DNA of 64,000 bases from assembly GCF_022414595.1 (NCBI RefSeq), contig NZ_JADWYO010000015.1, positions 32,786 through 96,785 on the forward strand, read 5' to 3'. Positions 1 to 9,268 of this stretch are shown in pieces. Position numbers and translations under genes: made by a program. The notes under the pieces are model-generated. The model did no database searches. It saw only the letters and a program-made list of their open reading frames with translations, and was not told where the DNA came from. This stretch comes from Streptomyces sp. MUM 203J. Its GTDB lineage: Bacteria; Actinomycetota; Actinomycetes; Streptomycetales; Streptomycetaceae. Each line of letters starts with the position of its first letter. Positions within the stretch are counted from its first letter, which is position 1.

Positions 1-445
1 CGTCCAGGATCCGCGCACGCTTGAGGCGCGCTACGACGGCCCTGTCACACGCCTCTGCCGTCTTGGGAGGAACGGCGTGCTGGAACACTGCCCGCATGTA
101 TGCCTCGGTCTGGAGAATGCCGGGCACCAGGGTGCTGGCGAACTCGCGAATCTCCGTCGCCTGACGCTCGAACTCCTTGGCCCTTTCGAAGTGCTCCCCG
201 ATGTCCCGCGTCTCCTTGGCTGGCAGGAACCGAACGAGCACCCCTCCCCCGCCGAGCGCCTGGTCAAGGCGTTCCGCGTCCGGCCGCGTCGGGCGGCGGC
301 GGCCCGACTCGAAGTGTGCGATCAGGGACCGCGACATGATCACCAGCTCGGCCAGCGCCGCCTGCGTGAGTCCCGCCTTCGCCCGCAGTTGCTGCAGTTC
401 CTCGCCCCACTTCGCCCGGGCCTCCTGCGTGTCCTCGATGGCCAT
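1..445 (-). CDS. XRE-family regulator with DUF5753, truncated by the window edge
   Basis: Reading down the minus strand from an ATG at 445, an open frame runs off the left end of the window, so only the first 148 or so residues are present. A helix-turn-helix of the XRE/Cro type occupies about residues 8-65: a GLTQAALAELV helix pair is followed by a SGRRRPT segment. After it come the FLPAKETRDIGEHFERAKEF stretch and a LVPGILQTEAYMRAVF segment, which is the hallmark start of DUF5753 (Scr1-like). A GGGGAG ribosome site precedes the ATG by about 7 nt. Such proteins are numerous in Streptomyces and usually act with a DUF397 partner; no DUF397 partner is visible here. Seen: HTH and LQTEAY motif. 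Inferred: DNA-binding regulator. Confidence 0.85.
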   Translation of the reverse strand, partial: MAIEDTQEARAKWGEELQQLRAKAGLTQAALAELVIMSRSLIAHFESGRRRPTRPDAERLDQALGGGGVLVRFLPAKETRDIGEHFERAKEFERQATEIREFASTLVPGILQTEAYMRAVFQHAVPPKTAEACDRAVVARLKRARILD

Positions 446-517
446 GGAATAACTCCCCTCTGATCCTGCGACGCTGGGTCACTCACCCCTCTTCCGAGGC
501 TAGCCACCACCGCGTCA

Positions 518-543
518 CTCTGTGAGCGATTCACCACACAGAG
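518..543. promoter_or_regulatory. Inverted repeat between divergent genes
   Basis: CTCTGTG (518-524) and CACAGAG (537-543) form a perfect 7-bp inverted repeat with a 12-nt spacer. It lies in the short divergent intergenic region between the XRE regulator and the small gene at 560. It could be an operator for the adjacent regulator; no consensus is recalled. Confidence 0.3.
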
Positions 544-559
544 CGAGAGGATGCAGGTC

Positions 560-826
560 ATGGTCACGCAAGAGCGGGACGTCCCCTTCCCCACGGGGAC
601 GTACGTCGCCCACACCGCCACCGACGTCTACGGACCCGGCAAGGTCATCGACGAAGACGGCGGCATCGGGGAGGCGGGGGAGCCCTGCAACTGGCGGCGG
701 GTCAGGTTCGTGCACTTCGTGGCCAGCGTGCACGTGAAGGACCTGCGGGTCGCCACCGGCATCGAGGCCGCCGAGATCGACTGGTGGCTCAGGACGAAGC
801 GCCGGCAGTACGGGGGGCAGTGGTGA
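560..826 (+). CDS. Small conserved-type protein of unknown function
   Basis: This encodes 88 residues if translated from the ATG at 560; an upstream in-frame ATG at 551 sits directly against the GAGAGG ribosome site, whereas 560 gives a normal 9-nt spacing. The protein has no signal peptide or membrane segment. It contains an acidic glycine-rich middle (about 30-45), a FVHFVASVHVKDL beta-rich stretch and a C-terminal WWLRTKRRQYGGQW tail rich in tryptophan and basic residues. I do not recognise the family. It is divergent from the XRE regulator and is a natural candidate for the small partner gene often found beside such regulators, but it lacks the DUF397 signature. Third-position GC supports coding. 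Confidence 0.65.
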   Translation: MVTQERDVPFPTGTYVAHTATDVYGPGKVIDEDGGIGEAGEPCNWRRVRFVHFVASVHVKDLRVATGIEAAEIDWWLRTKRRQYGGQW

Positions 827-1318
827 TCACCCGGCGGACAGCCTCAGGTCGATCCAGGGGACGGTGTCGCCGGGCAGCAGGTATCGCTCGGTCTCGGTGA
901 AGCCGTGGCTCAGGGCGAACCGGAGGCCGTCCGGGTTGGAGGAGAGGACGACGGTCTCGATCACATGGGCGCCGAGCGCCCGTGCCCGGGCGAGGCCGCG
1001 GGTGTACAGCTCCTCGCCGTACCCCTGGCGGCGGTGGGCGGGCAGGACGCGGGCGATGACCGTGGCCGTCGCCGTTCCGTCGGCCGGGGGGCGGACGGTG
1101 GTGCAGCCGACGAGGACCTCGCCCGTGTAGGCCACCTCCAGGTGGTGGCGTACGACGCGGTCCCGGACGTCGTCCGGGGACAGGTGATGCGTCGGGATGA
1201 TCGTGTTGTGGACGTGCCGCCAGTCTCTGAGCGTGGCGTCGTCGTCCGGGTCGTCCAGGTGGCGGATGCGCAGGCCGGTCATGGCGGCAGGAGAACCCGG
1301 CGGGTCCGGGGCCGTCAA
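827..1318 (-). CDS. GNAT-family N-acetyltransferase
   Basis: The protein is 163 residues from a TTG at 1318, or 151 from an ATG at 1282 (MTGLRIRHL). The TTG overlaps the TGA stop of the upstream hydrolase gene (TTGA), which suggests translational coupling, but neither start has a strong ribosome site. The fold is recognised from the acetyl-CoA motif A: a VIARVLPAHRRQGYGEELY strand-loop-helix carrying the Q/RxxGxG/A-type pyrophosphate loop, followed by LGAHVIETVVLSSNPDGLRFALSHGF, the usual GNAT C-terminal half with an aliphatic strand and a GF ending. The substrate cannot be deduced. Expression is probably shared with the hydrolase upstream. Confidence 0.85.
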   Translation of the reverse strand: MTAPDPPGSPAAMTGLRIRHLDDPDDDATLRDWRHVHNTIIPTHHLSPDDVRDRVVRHHLEVAYTGEVLVGCTTVRPPADGTATATVIARVLPAHRRQGYGEELYTRGLARARALGAHVIETVVLSSNPDGLRFALSHGFTETERYLLPGDTVPWIDLRLSAG

Positions 1319-2133
1319 CTCGGTTTGCGGGCCCAGCGGGTGACCGTGGCGGCGTAGTCCTGGGGGTGTGTCACATGGGGGATGTGACCCGCGCCCCGGA
1401 AGGTGTTGCGCCCCGCGTGGGGCAGGACGGCGGCCAGGCGGTCCAGGATCGCCTCGAACCAGGCCGGGCTCTCCGTGCCGTGGCTGAGCAGGACGGGGGC
1501 CGTGCAGGCGGCGAGCGCGTCGACGTCCAGGTTCGCCCAGTCGGGGTCGCCGGTCTCATCCAGCCAGGTCGCGGCGTGGGTGAGGAAGACGCCCCGCAGG
1601 GCCTCGGGCATCGACGTCCAGCCGCCGGGGCCGAGCGCGATCCGCTCGACGAACATCTCCGCGCCGGCCTCGGTCTCGCCCCGGAGCAGCAGTTCTCTCA
1701 CGTCCTCGATCGCGCTCGACACCGGTTGCAGCTCCGGCGCCACGGCGGGGTCGTCGCGGACCAGCCCGGCGAGCGGAGGCTCGTGGAGGAAGACCGTACG
1801 GAGCAGTTCCGGGCGGCGCGCCGCCAGGCCGGCGACGATCGAGGCGCCGAAGGAGTTGCCCGCGACATGCACGGGCGCCGGACCGAGCGCCCCGATCAGC
1901 GCCGCGAGGTCGTCCTCGTCCTGCCGCCGGGTGCCCTGGCCGGGCACCTGCTCGCTCCGGCCGTGGCCCCGGCGGTCGTACGCGATGACACGGAAGCCCT
2001 CTCCGAGACCGGCCCCGATGGCGGGCAGCCAGGAGCGGTGGTCGTTCCACGAGCCGTGGACCAGGACGAGGGGCTCGCCCTCACCTGCCTCCTCGTAGTG
2101 CAGCTGCACCTCACCGGCCTGTACGTACGCCAT
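1315..2133 (-). CDS. Alpha/beta fold hydrolase
   Basis: The product has 272 residues from the ATG at 2133. LVLVHGSWNDHRSW near residue 20 is the strand followed by the oxyanion HG motif; RVIAYDRRGHGRS is the second conserved block; and VHVAGNSFGASIV near residue 90 is the nucleophile elbow, here GNSFG with serine as nucleophile. TAPVLLSHGTESP carries the region of the acid residue and FRGAGHIPHVTHP supplies the C-terminal catalytic histidine. No signal peptide is visible, so it is probably cytosolic. Substrate is unknown; the closest general description is esterase/hydrolase of the HOH-type abhydrolase_1 family. Its stop overlaps the GNAT start, so the two are likely one transcript. Confidence 0.9.
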   Translation of the reverse strand: MAYVQAGEVQLHYEEAGEGEPLVLVHGSWNDHRSWLPAIGAGLGEGFRVIAYDRRGHGRSEQVPGQGTRRQDEDDLAALIGALGPAPVHVAGNSFGASIVAGLAARRPELLRTVFLHEPPLAGLVRDDPAVAPELQPVSSAIEDVRELLLRGETEAGAEMFVERIALGPGGWTSMPEALRGVFLTHAATWLDETGDPDWANLDVDALAACTAPVLLSHGTESPAWFEAILDRLAAVLPHAGRNTFRGAGHIPHVTHPQDYAATVTRWARKPS

Positions 2134-2228
2134 GTCGTGCGTCCTCCGCGTGCGGGTCCGACCACTTCGGCGCAACCTTCGCACGCGGGGATGTACCGGC
2201 AGGGTCCCGACACGGGGAGGGCCGGGCG

Positions 2229-2756
2229 TCAGGCGCCGTAGAAGCCGCGCAGCATGCCGTCCAGCTCCGCGAGGGTGTCCTCCGTGCCGCTCACGCCCAG
2301 GGTGTTCAGCAGGTCCGTGCAGGCAGCCGCGTAGTCGCCCAGGTCGACGATCAGGTCGTAGTAGCCCTCCTCGTCGTCGCGCGGCATCCTGACCACCAGC
2401 TCGGCCGTCTGCCGCATGCCCGCAGCTCCGGTGAGCAGGCTGCGCAGCATCTCCACGACGCCCGGTGACACCCCGGGCCCGGGGATGGGGGTGGCGTCGA
2501 TCTGGTCGACGAACTCCCCCGGCTCCAGCCCGCGATGCTCCGCGAGCAGCGCGGTGAGCCCGGCGGCGGCAACCCCCGCGCCCACCGCGAGGCGGTTGAC
2601 GTTCTCGGTGCCGCCCGCAGTGAGATCGGCCTTCGCCGCGCGGATGACCACCTGGCAGGCAGGATGATCCTTCCGCAGAGTCACATGTCGGCCCGCCGGG
2701 TCCATCGACGCGCGGATCAGCTCCATGACCGGCTCGTGCATCGCTGCTGCTGTCAT
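2229..2756 (-). CDS. Protein of unknown function, 175 residues
   Basis: An open frame of 175 residues with Streptomyces-like codon use starts at an ATG at 2756; the start is not backed by a ribosome site and an internal ATG at 2741 is possible. The sequence is soluble, alpha-rich and acidic in the C-terminal half, with VVRMPRDDEEGYYDLIVDLG near residue 125 followed by helical segments. There is no signal peptide, zinc motif or recognisable catalytic motif. It sits 96 nt upstream of the hydrolase gene on the same strand, and the gap makes co-transcription possible but not certain. I do not recognise the family. Confidence 0.65.
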   Translation of the reverse strand: MTAAAMHEPVMELIRASMDPAGRHVTLRKDHPACQVVIRAAKADLTAGGTENVNRLAVGAGVAAAGLTALLAEHRGLEPGEFVDQIDATPIPGPGVSPGVVEMLRSLLTGAAGMRQTAELVVRMPRDDEEGYYDLIVDLGDYAAACTDLLNTLGVSGTEDTLAELDGMLRGFYGA

Positions 2757-2872
2757 GCGTCCATGCTGTCGGGCCGTCCGGCGGCACGGCAGCCGAACCG
2801 GCGAACCGGGCAGGCCCGTTCGGCGGCGGGCCGGCCGCTTCCCTCGTACCGCGGGCGCAGGCGCCCTCCGCG

Positions 2873-2912
2873 CGAAGGGCGCGGTTCCGCCGGACGGAAG
2901 CCGCGCCCTTCG
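2873..2912 (-). terminator. Hairpin terminator after the PG-binding membrane protein gene
   Basis: A perfect 12-bp stem (2873-2884 with 2901-2912, CGAAGGGCGCGG) extended by a few more pairs across one bulge. It lies 14 nt downstream of the stop at 2927 on the minus strand. There is no U-tract, as is usual in Streptomyces. Confidence 0.7.
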
Positions 2913-2926
2913 TGCCGTACCGGCCC

Positions 2927-4936
2927 CTACCCCTGCGGGTCGAGGTCGATCTCGACCGTCCGTTCCGCCGGGGTCTGGCCCAGCAGGGCGGTCTGCATCG
3001 CGCTGGCGACGTCGTCGGCGCTGAGCTGGTGCTGCTGGCCGTCGCCCTTGGTGATCGTGATGCCGTCGAAGACGCCGTCCAGAAGGCGGTCGATCGCCTG
3101 CTTGTCGTAGACCTCGACCAGGCGGCCCTCGACCGGCTTCATGGAGAGGATCTGCGGCAGCGAGCGCTGCGGGCCGAACTGGATCTGCCTGCCGCCGGCC
3201 TGGATCGTGATCAGGCCCGACATCGCCGGCTCCGCGAACTCCTTCATCGCGCGGTCCAGCTCGGCCTGGGTGATCGTCGGCTGCTGGGTGGCGAGCGGCA
3301 GTTCGACGACCTTCGTCTGGCCGGTCTCGACCTGGGCGCGGTAGGCGTCCCGTACGGAGATCATCGACCGGGCGATGTCCAGGGACTTGCCGGACTTGCC
3401 GGGTACGGCGGTGACCTTGCCCGGCTCGAAGGTGATCGTGCCCTCGGTGACCGTGCCGGAGCCGCCCGCCAGGTCGCGCAGGGCGACGGCCAGTTTCTCC
3501 TCGTCCACCGGGATGACCGGCTGTGCGACGCGCTCCTGGCCGAACAGGGAACCGATCACCGACACCGGGTTGTAGTCGCTTCCGGCCGCGCCCCGGACCG
3601 TCGCCTGAGTGTCCAGGGTGAGGCCCGCCTTGTCGGGTGCCAGGGTCTCCTTCTCGCCGCCGATGCTCAGCTCCAGCGGGCGGGCGGCGCGCGGGCCGAG
3701 GGCGGTCGACAGCTTCTGGGCGGCCTCCTCCTTGGTGCCGCCGCCGATGTCCACGCCGAGGACCGTCGTGCCCTTCGGGACGTCGGAGTGGTTCAGCAGC
3801 AGACCGGCGCCGTAGGTGACGCCCGCCGCCGTCACGAGGCCCACTGCCGCCAGGACCAGCTTCGAGCGGCCCTTCTTCGGGCGTGCCGACGCCGGGACAC
3901 GGGTCTCCGGAGCGGGGGTCGGCGCGGGCGCCGCCGGGGCGGGCTCGTCGAGCGCGGGCGGGTAGGCGTCGTAGCCGGACGGCGCGGTCTGTTCCCGCGT
4001 CACCTGCGCCGGGCCCGACATGGGGAACGGCCCGGGCCGCGCGGCGCGGTCGTCCTGCGGGACCACCGGGATGCCCGTCGTCAGGGTGTCGCCCGACACC
4101 TGCGGGGGGTGCTCCTGCCGGGGGGACTGCGGGTCGGCCGGGGACGGCCGCGGGGTCAGGACCGCCGTGTCGTCCGACATCCCCAGGCCCGCGCCCATGC
4201 CGATGCCCATCGGCTCCGGTGCCGGGTCCTCCGGCGGGACGTGGGTCGTGCCCAGCGCGGGGCCGGTCGTCGGGCCCGAGGGAGGCTCGGGACCGTCCGA
4301 GAAGTACGGCATCGCCGGGCCGGCGGGGCGGGTCCCCCGGCCCTGGGGCCCGTCGGCCTGCGGACCGGGCGGTGCCGGGCGCCCGGTGGCCCCGTAGCCG
4401 CCGCTGTTCCCGCCCGCGGCCGGGCCCGAGCCGGGGACGGAGCCCGTACCGGCGCCGGGGGCCCCGCTCCCGGCGGACCCCGTCGCCGCGCTGTCCGCCG
4501 CCGTCGGCGGCTTCCGCGGGGCGAACCAGTCACTTGTCCCCGTCTCGCGCTGCGCGGGCTTCGGTTCGTCCTGGACGCGCGGGTTCGCGCCCGTGCGCTC
4601 CGCCGGGCTCTCCGGCTCCGGGGCGGCGCGACGCGCGGGGACGTCGGAGGCGGGCTCCGCGGCCTCCTCCTCCGTCCCGTCGCCCTCGCCGACCGGCTTG
4701 CGCATGACCACGGGCGGGATGGGCCGCGACCCGGGGATGTTGATCCGGATGCGGGTCGTCAGCGTCGTCTCGGTCTTCGGCTGCTCCGGCTCCCCGGCGG
4801 CAGCGGCGGCGTCCGTGTCGGCGTCGCCCGGCGTCTCCTGGGACCGGCCGGTTCCGTACGGCGGTGTCCCCGAGGGGTACGCGGCTCCGCCACGCCCCTG
4901 GGGCCCCGAGGACGAGGTGTCAGTTTCACGAGTCAA
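2927..4936 (-). CDS. Membrane-anchored protein with PG_binding_4 (YoaR/VanW-associated) domains
   Basis: About 669 residues from a TTG at 4936, chosen because GGGAGAG lies 6 nt upstream; a longer frame begins at 4978 but has no such site. The first roughly 330 residues are proline-, glycine- and acidic-rich and look disordered and cytoplasmic. One transmembrane segment (LVLAAVGLVTAAGVTYGAGLLL) follows a basic KKGRSK stop. The extracellular part begins KGTTVLGVDIGG and continues through two PG_binding_4-like units, the type that precedes VanW domains in YoaR proteins. No VanW or G5 domain follows, so the protein ends after the putative peptidoglycan-binding region. Likely role: cell-wall contact or envelope sensing. 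Domain identity is from family knowledge; function is inferred. Confidence 0.8.
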   Translation of the reverse strand: MTRETDTSSSGPQGRGGAAYPSGTPPYGTGRSQETPGDADTDAAAAAGEPEQPKTETTLTTRIRINIPGSRPIPPVVMRKPVGEGDGTEEEAAEPASDVPARRAAPEPESPAERTGANPRVQDEPKPAQRETGTSDWFAPRKPPTAADSAATGSAGSGAPGAGTGSVPGSGPAAGGNSGGYGATGRPAPPGPQADGPQGRGTRPAGPAMPYFSDGPEPPSGPTTGPALGTTHVPPEDPAPEPMGIGMGAGLGMSDDTAVLTPRPSPADPQSPRQEHPPQVSGDTLTTGIPVVPQDDRAARPGPFPMSGPAQVTREQTAPSGYDAYPPALDEPAPAAPAPTPAPETRVPASARPKKGRSKLVLAAVGLVTAAGVTYGAGLLLNHSDVPKGTTVLGVDIGGGTKEEAAQKLSTALGPRAARPLELSIGGEKETLAPDKAGLTLDTQATVRGAAGSDYNPVSVIGSLFGQERVAQPVIPVDEEKLAVALRDLAGGSGTVTEGTITFEPGKVTAVPGKSGKSLDIARSMISVRDAYRAQVETGQTKVVELPLATQQPTITQAELDRAMKEFAEPAMSGLITIQAGGRQIQFGPQRSLPQILSMKPVEGRLVEVYDKQAIDRLLDGVFDGITITKGDGQQHQLSADDVASAMQTALLGQTPAERTVEIDLDPQG

Positions 4937-5079
4937 AGCAGGCTCTCCCGGTTGGCTCCGCCGCCCGCTCTCACACACGCGGGCGTCCGGCGGCGACGCA
5001 CCACCATACTGGCCGCCGTCGGCGCGCCATTCCCGGCCAGGGGAACATCAGCACGCACGACGGGGCAAGTTCGAACGGG

Positions 5080-5439
5080 TCACTTGTCAAGTGGGCGTGC
5101 CGGCCCGTGGTGTTGGGGCACCACAGCCAAAGTGGCACAGATCACAGCGAGTGACATGCCACCCAGCACGTACACCAGATCGGCCAGTCCTCCCCAGAAC
5201 AGCTGGTCACCCTCACCGCGGCCGCGGCTGAGCAGGATGACGGCCACCAGCCAGCCGGCTCCGGCGCTGAGGATGCCGAGGTGGCTGCCGGTCGCGCGCA
5301 GCCCGGCGTAGAAGAGGAAGAAGGTCGCCAGGAGGGCCAGCAGCAGGCCGCCGGGGAACCAGCCGCCCTGCACGAGCGCGCCCGCCGTGCCCACCAGCGC
5401 GCCGAGCACGACAAGCCCCGCATGCGCCAGCGCCTTCAC
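5080..5439 (-). CDS. DUF6113 family integral membrane protein
   Basis: This 119-residue protein is almost wholly hydrophobic, with four predicted membrane spans: [22 protein letters not shown], a [15 protein letters not shown] segment, [13 protein letters not shown] and [23 protein letters not shown] short basic/proline tail ends it. The start ATG overlaps the TGA of mshB by 4 nt (ATGA), so it is translationally coupled to mshB and presumably co-expressed. DUF6113 genes directly after mshB are characteristic of Streptomyces. No catalytic motif is evident; a role in envelope or thiol physiology would be guesswork. Confidence 0.88.
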   Translation of the reverse strand: MKALAHAGLVVLGALVGTAGALVQGGWFPGGLLLALLATFFLFYAGLRATGSHLGILSAGAGWLVAVILLSRGRGEGDQLFWGGLADLVYVLGGMSLAVICATLAVVPQHHGPARPLDK

Positions 5440-6329
5440 GGGGCGACCACTCCCGCGAACAGGTCGGTCTCCCGCCGTCCTTCCGGTGCTCCCGGCTCTC
5501 CTCGCGCCAGTTCGTAGTACTCGTCGGAGAAGAGGGGCTGGCCCAGTTCGTTGGAGAGCGCGAAGAACGCCCCCTGCACGGTGACCTGTGTGGCGTGCGC
5601 CCGCATGGCCGCGGCCTTGCGGTCCGCGTACGGCGTGCCGTCGATATGCGCGGTGACGGCACCGTCGTCGACCACGCCCGGGATGTCCTCGATCGTGCCG
5701 GCACCCGGGAACGTCACGTCCGTCGCCGTGCGCAGGGCCGCGAAGCCCGCCTCCGCCACCGGACGCGGGACGCGGTTCCAGTAGATCTTGGCGATCGCGT
5801 ACGGGGCACCCAGCTCCGGGGCGTACGCCGGGTCCGCCGCCAGGTCCGCGGCGCGCATCGCCACCCGGTGGGCCTGGATGTGGTCGGGGTGCCCGTATCC
5901 GCCGTCCGGGTCGTAGGTCACCAGGACCTGGGGGCGCGTCTCGCGGATCACCGCGACCAGGTGGGCCGCCGCCTCGTCGAGGTCCGCGCTCCAGAAGGCG
6001 CCGGGGCGCTCGTTCTGTGGGAGGCCCATCATGCCGGAGTCGCGGTAGGCGCCGGGGCCACCGAGGAAGCGGTGGTCGGTGACGCCCAGCTCCTTCATGG
6101 CGGCGGCGAGTTCGCCCACGCGGTACGGGCCGAGCCGGTCCTCCCGGTCGGGTGCGAGGTGGGCGAGGGCGGGCGGGATGACCTCGCCCTCCTCGCCCCG
6201 GGTGCAGGTCACCAGGGTGACCTGGGCGCCTTCGGCCGCGTACTTGGCCATGGTGGCGCCGTTGTTGATCGACTCGTCGTCGGGGTGCGCGTGCACCAGG
6301 AGCAGACGACGGGTGGGCAGATCCGTCAT
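5436..6329 (-). CDS. mshB: N-acetyl-1-D-myo-inositol-2-amino-2-deoxy-alpha-D-glucopyranoside deacetylase (MshB)
   Basis: MshB removes the acetyl group from GlcNAc-inositol in the second committed part of mycothiol synthesis, the actinobacterial replacement for glutathione. The 297-residue product has the PIG-L/LmbE metal-binding signatures: HAHPDDES at 13-20 (zinc ligands His and Asp) and GYGHPDH ending at residue 150 (third ligand). The GEEGEV loop near 45-50 and [15 protein letters not shown] near 88-102 are also typical of MshB rather than of the paralogue Mca. The gene is followed by the overlapping DUF6113 gene. The start codon has no ribosome site; instead a TAGGGT -10 element ends 6 nt before it, implying leaderless translation. 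Confidence 0.95.
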   Translation of the reverse strand: MTDLPTRRLLLVHAHPDDESINNGATMAKYAAEGAQVTLVTCTRGEEGEVIPPALAHLAPDREDRLGPYRVGELAAAMKELGVTDHRFLGGPGAYRDSGMMGLPQNERPGAFWSADLDEAAAHLVAVIRETRPQVLVTYDPDGGYGHPDHIQAHRVAMRAADLAADPAYAPELGAPYAIAKIYWNRVPRPVAEAGFAALRTATDVTFPGAGTIEDIPGVVDDGAVTAHIDGTPYADRKAAAMRAHATQVTVQGAFFALSNELGQPLFSDEYYELARGEPGAPEGRRETDLFAGVVAP

Positions 6330-6335
6330 ACGGAC

Positions 6336-6341
6336 ACCCTA
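6336..6341 (-). promoter_or_regulatory. -10 element of a leaderless mshB promoter
   Basis: On the minus strand TAGGGT is followed by exactly 6 nt and then the mshB ATG, placing the transcription start at the A of the start codon. No clear -35 hexamer was identified. Confidence 0.5.
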
Positions 6342-6391
6342 CGAGCCCCCGGCGCCGGAGCGGCGCACGGGAAGCCGCACAGGAGGTGGCG

Positions 6392-6586
6392 CTAGAACTT
6401 GAAGCTGCCGATCATGCTCGCCACGCTCGTGGTCAGACTGCTGACCGTGGGCGCGATGGAGGAGCTGGCGATGTAGAAACCCAGGAGCATGCACACCACC
6501 GCATGCCCGGCCTTCAGCCCCGATTTCTTGATCAGCAGGAAGACGATGATCGCCAGCAGCACCACCGCCGAAATCGAGAGTGCCAC
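6392..6586 (-). CDS. Small membrane protein, 64 residues
   Basis: The 64-residue product starts after a strong GGAGGTGA ribosome site (spacing about 6 nt). An N-terminal segment (ISAVVLLAIIVFLLI) is a clear membrane helix, then a KKSGLKAGHAV basic loop, then a second apolar stretch (VVCMLLGFYIASSSIA) and a serine/threonine-rich end terminating in FKF. Two membrane spans with a short positive loop suggest a hairpin membrane protein. I do not know a function; small proteins of this kind next to mshB are common in Streptomyces. It lies 62 nt upstream of mshB on the same strand. Confidence 0.8.
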   Translation of the reverse strand: MALSISAVVLLAIIVFLLIKKSGLKAGHAVVCMLLGFYIASSSIAPTVSSLTTSVASMIGSFKF

Positions 6587-7183
6587 GGCGGTTCACCTCC
6601 ATCGGTGTCGGGAACGGTCAGCGCGCATGTGCCAGAGGGTTCTTACCCACCTTGCGCTACGGATCATAACGATCCGCTCGCACCCCGTGGCCGTCGCACA
6701 GAGGCACTCGGGGGCGCACAACCCGGGTTTCGGACAGATGATCGCCGCCGCACCGGGCCCGCCTCCCGGGCTCCGCATGGCCGGATCTGTTGCCCGAAGG
6801 GCCTGAGGGCGGGCCGCGCAGCGGGCGCGTCCGCAGGGCGGACATCCGTGCGGCCGGATCCCGCCCGGCGGCGAGCACCCGTACCCCTTGCGGCACTTGT
6901 ACCGATCGGGCGTACGAGAAGGGGTGAGCCACGCGGTCCGGCACGGGTCTGCGCGCGTCACGAGTCCGCGTACGGGAACTTGGCCGAATCCATATGTAAA
7001 GGTGTCCGCATGGCGACCGGCCGGGACGACATGGCAACGCCCCGGCCGGTCCACGGCACCCGCACGGCCGTACACAGTTCAGACTTCCGTGTCCGTATAT
7101 CGGAACGAGGTCGGAGCCGTGTCCACCGTGTTAACCGGCCGGAGACGTCCCCCGGAGGAACGCGGCGACGGGCCGCGCCCCGC
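6587..7183. other. Intergenic region of about 600 bp
   Basis: No convincing gene on either strand: the frames here lack ribosome sites and have poor codon bias. A CGGATC-ATAAC-GATCCG inverted repeat (6660-6676, arms of 6 bp) contains TATGAT on the minus strand and could be part of the promoter for the 64-residue membrane protein gene. The remainder shows nothing recognisable. Confidence 0.5.
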
Positions 7184-8261
<1,078 letters not shown>

Positions 8262-8278
<17 letters not shown>

Positions 8279-9260
8279 CGATCGGCTCCTTGTTCAGGGT
8301 CTCCCGCCAGAAGTGGCAGGCGCTGGCCCGGGTGAGGGACACCTCGTACAGGGGCGGGACGTCGGTGTGGCAGAGGTCGCGGGCGCGGGGGCAGCGCGGG
8401 TGGAAGGCGCAGCCGGGCGGGATGGCCATCAGGTTGGGCGGCAGGCCCTTGATGGCGTACAGCTCCCGGCCCTTCTGGTCGAGGCGCGGGATGGAGTCGA
8501 GGAGACCCTGGGTGTAGGGGTGGGCGGGCGCCTTGTAGATGTCGTGGACGGGCGCGGTCTCGACGATCCGGCCGGCGTACATCACCGCGATCCGGTCGGC
8601 CACGTCCGCGACGACGCCGAGGTCGTGGGTGATCAGGATGAGGCCCATGCGCAGTTCGCGCTGGAGTTCCGCGAGCAGTTCCATGACCTGGGCCTGGACG
8701 GTGACGTCGAGGGCGGTGGTGGGCTCGTCCGCGATGATCAGGGCGGGTTCGAGGGCCATCGCCATGGCGATCATGATGCGCTGGCGCATGCCGCCGGAGA
8801 ACTGGTGCGGGTACTGGCCGACGCGTTCGCGGGCGGCGGGGATGCGGACCCGGTCCATGAGTTCGACGGCCTTCTCGCGGGCGTCCTTCCTGGACATGCC
8901 GCGGTGGACGACGAACATCTCCCCGAGCTGGTCGCCCACGGTGAGAACGGGGTTCAGGGCGGACAGCGCGTCCTGGAAGATCATCGCCATTCCGGCGCCG
9001 CGGATCCCGCGCCGCTCGTCCTCCTTGAGGGTGAGCAGGTCGCGTCCCTGGAAGAGGATCTGCCCGCCGGTGATCCTGCCGGGGGGCATGTCGAGGATGC
9101 CCATGACGGCCTGCGCGGTGACGGACTTGCCGGAGCCCGACTCCCCCAGCACGGCGAGGGTCTCGCCCTCGTCGACGGAGTACGTGACACCGTTGACCGC
9201 CTTGGCGACGCCGTCGCGGGTGTGGAACTCGACGTGGAGGTCGCGGACTTCGAGCAGCAC
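8262..9260 (-). CDS. Oligopeptide ABC transporter ATP-binding protein, OppD/DppD type (cassette I)
   Basis: The second ATPase of cassette I, 332 residues from a GTG at 9260; GAGGTGAG lies about 8 nt upstream. A GTG at 9272 overlapping the permease stop (GTGA) is an alternative. Walker A GESGSGKS is at 39-46, the signature is FSGGMRQR, and the Walker [13 protein letters not shown] is followed by [11 protein letters not shown] with the switch histidine. The C-terminus carries [14 protein letters not shown] and a [14 protein letters not shown] cysteine cluster of the oligo_HPY domain. It pairs with the OppF-type subunit as a heterodimer in the known family architecture. The counterpart in cassette II is at 14844-15902. 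Confidence 0.92.
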
Positions 9261-9268
9261 GGCGGCTC

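Noticed and set aside
5060..5090. GTTCGAAC-containing stretch as a tRNA T-loop
   Set aside because: No acceptor stem, anticodon arm or CCA-proximal pairing can be built around it.
2912..5311. A 799-codon plus-strand open frame
   Set aside because: Antisense to the PG-binding membrane protein, whose minus-strand reading has domains, a membrane helix and a ribosome site.
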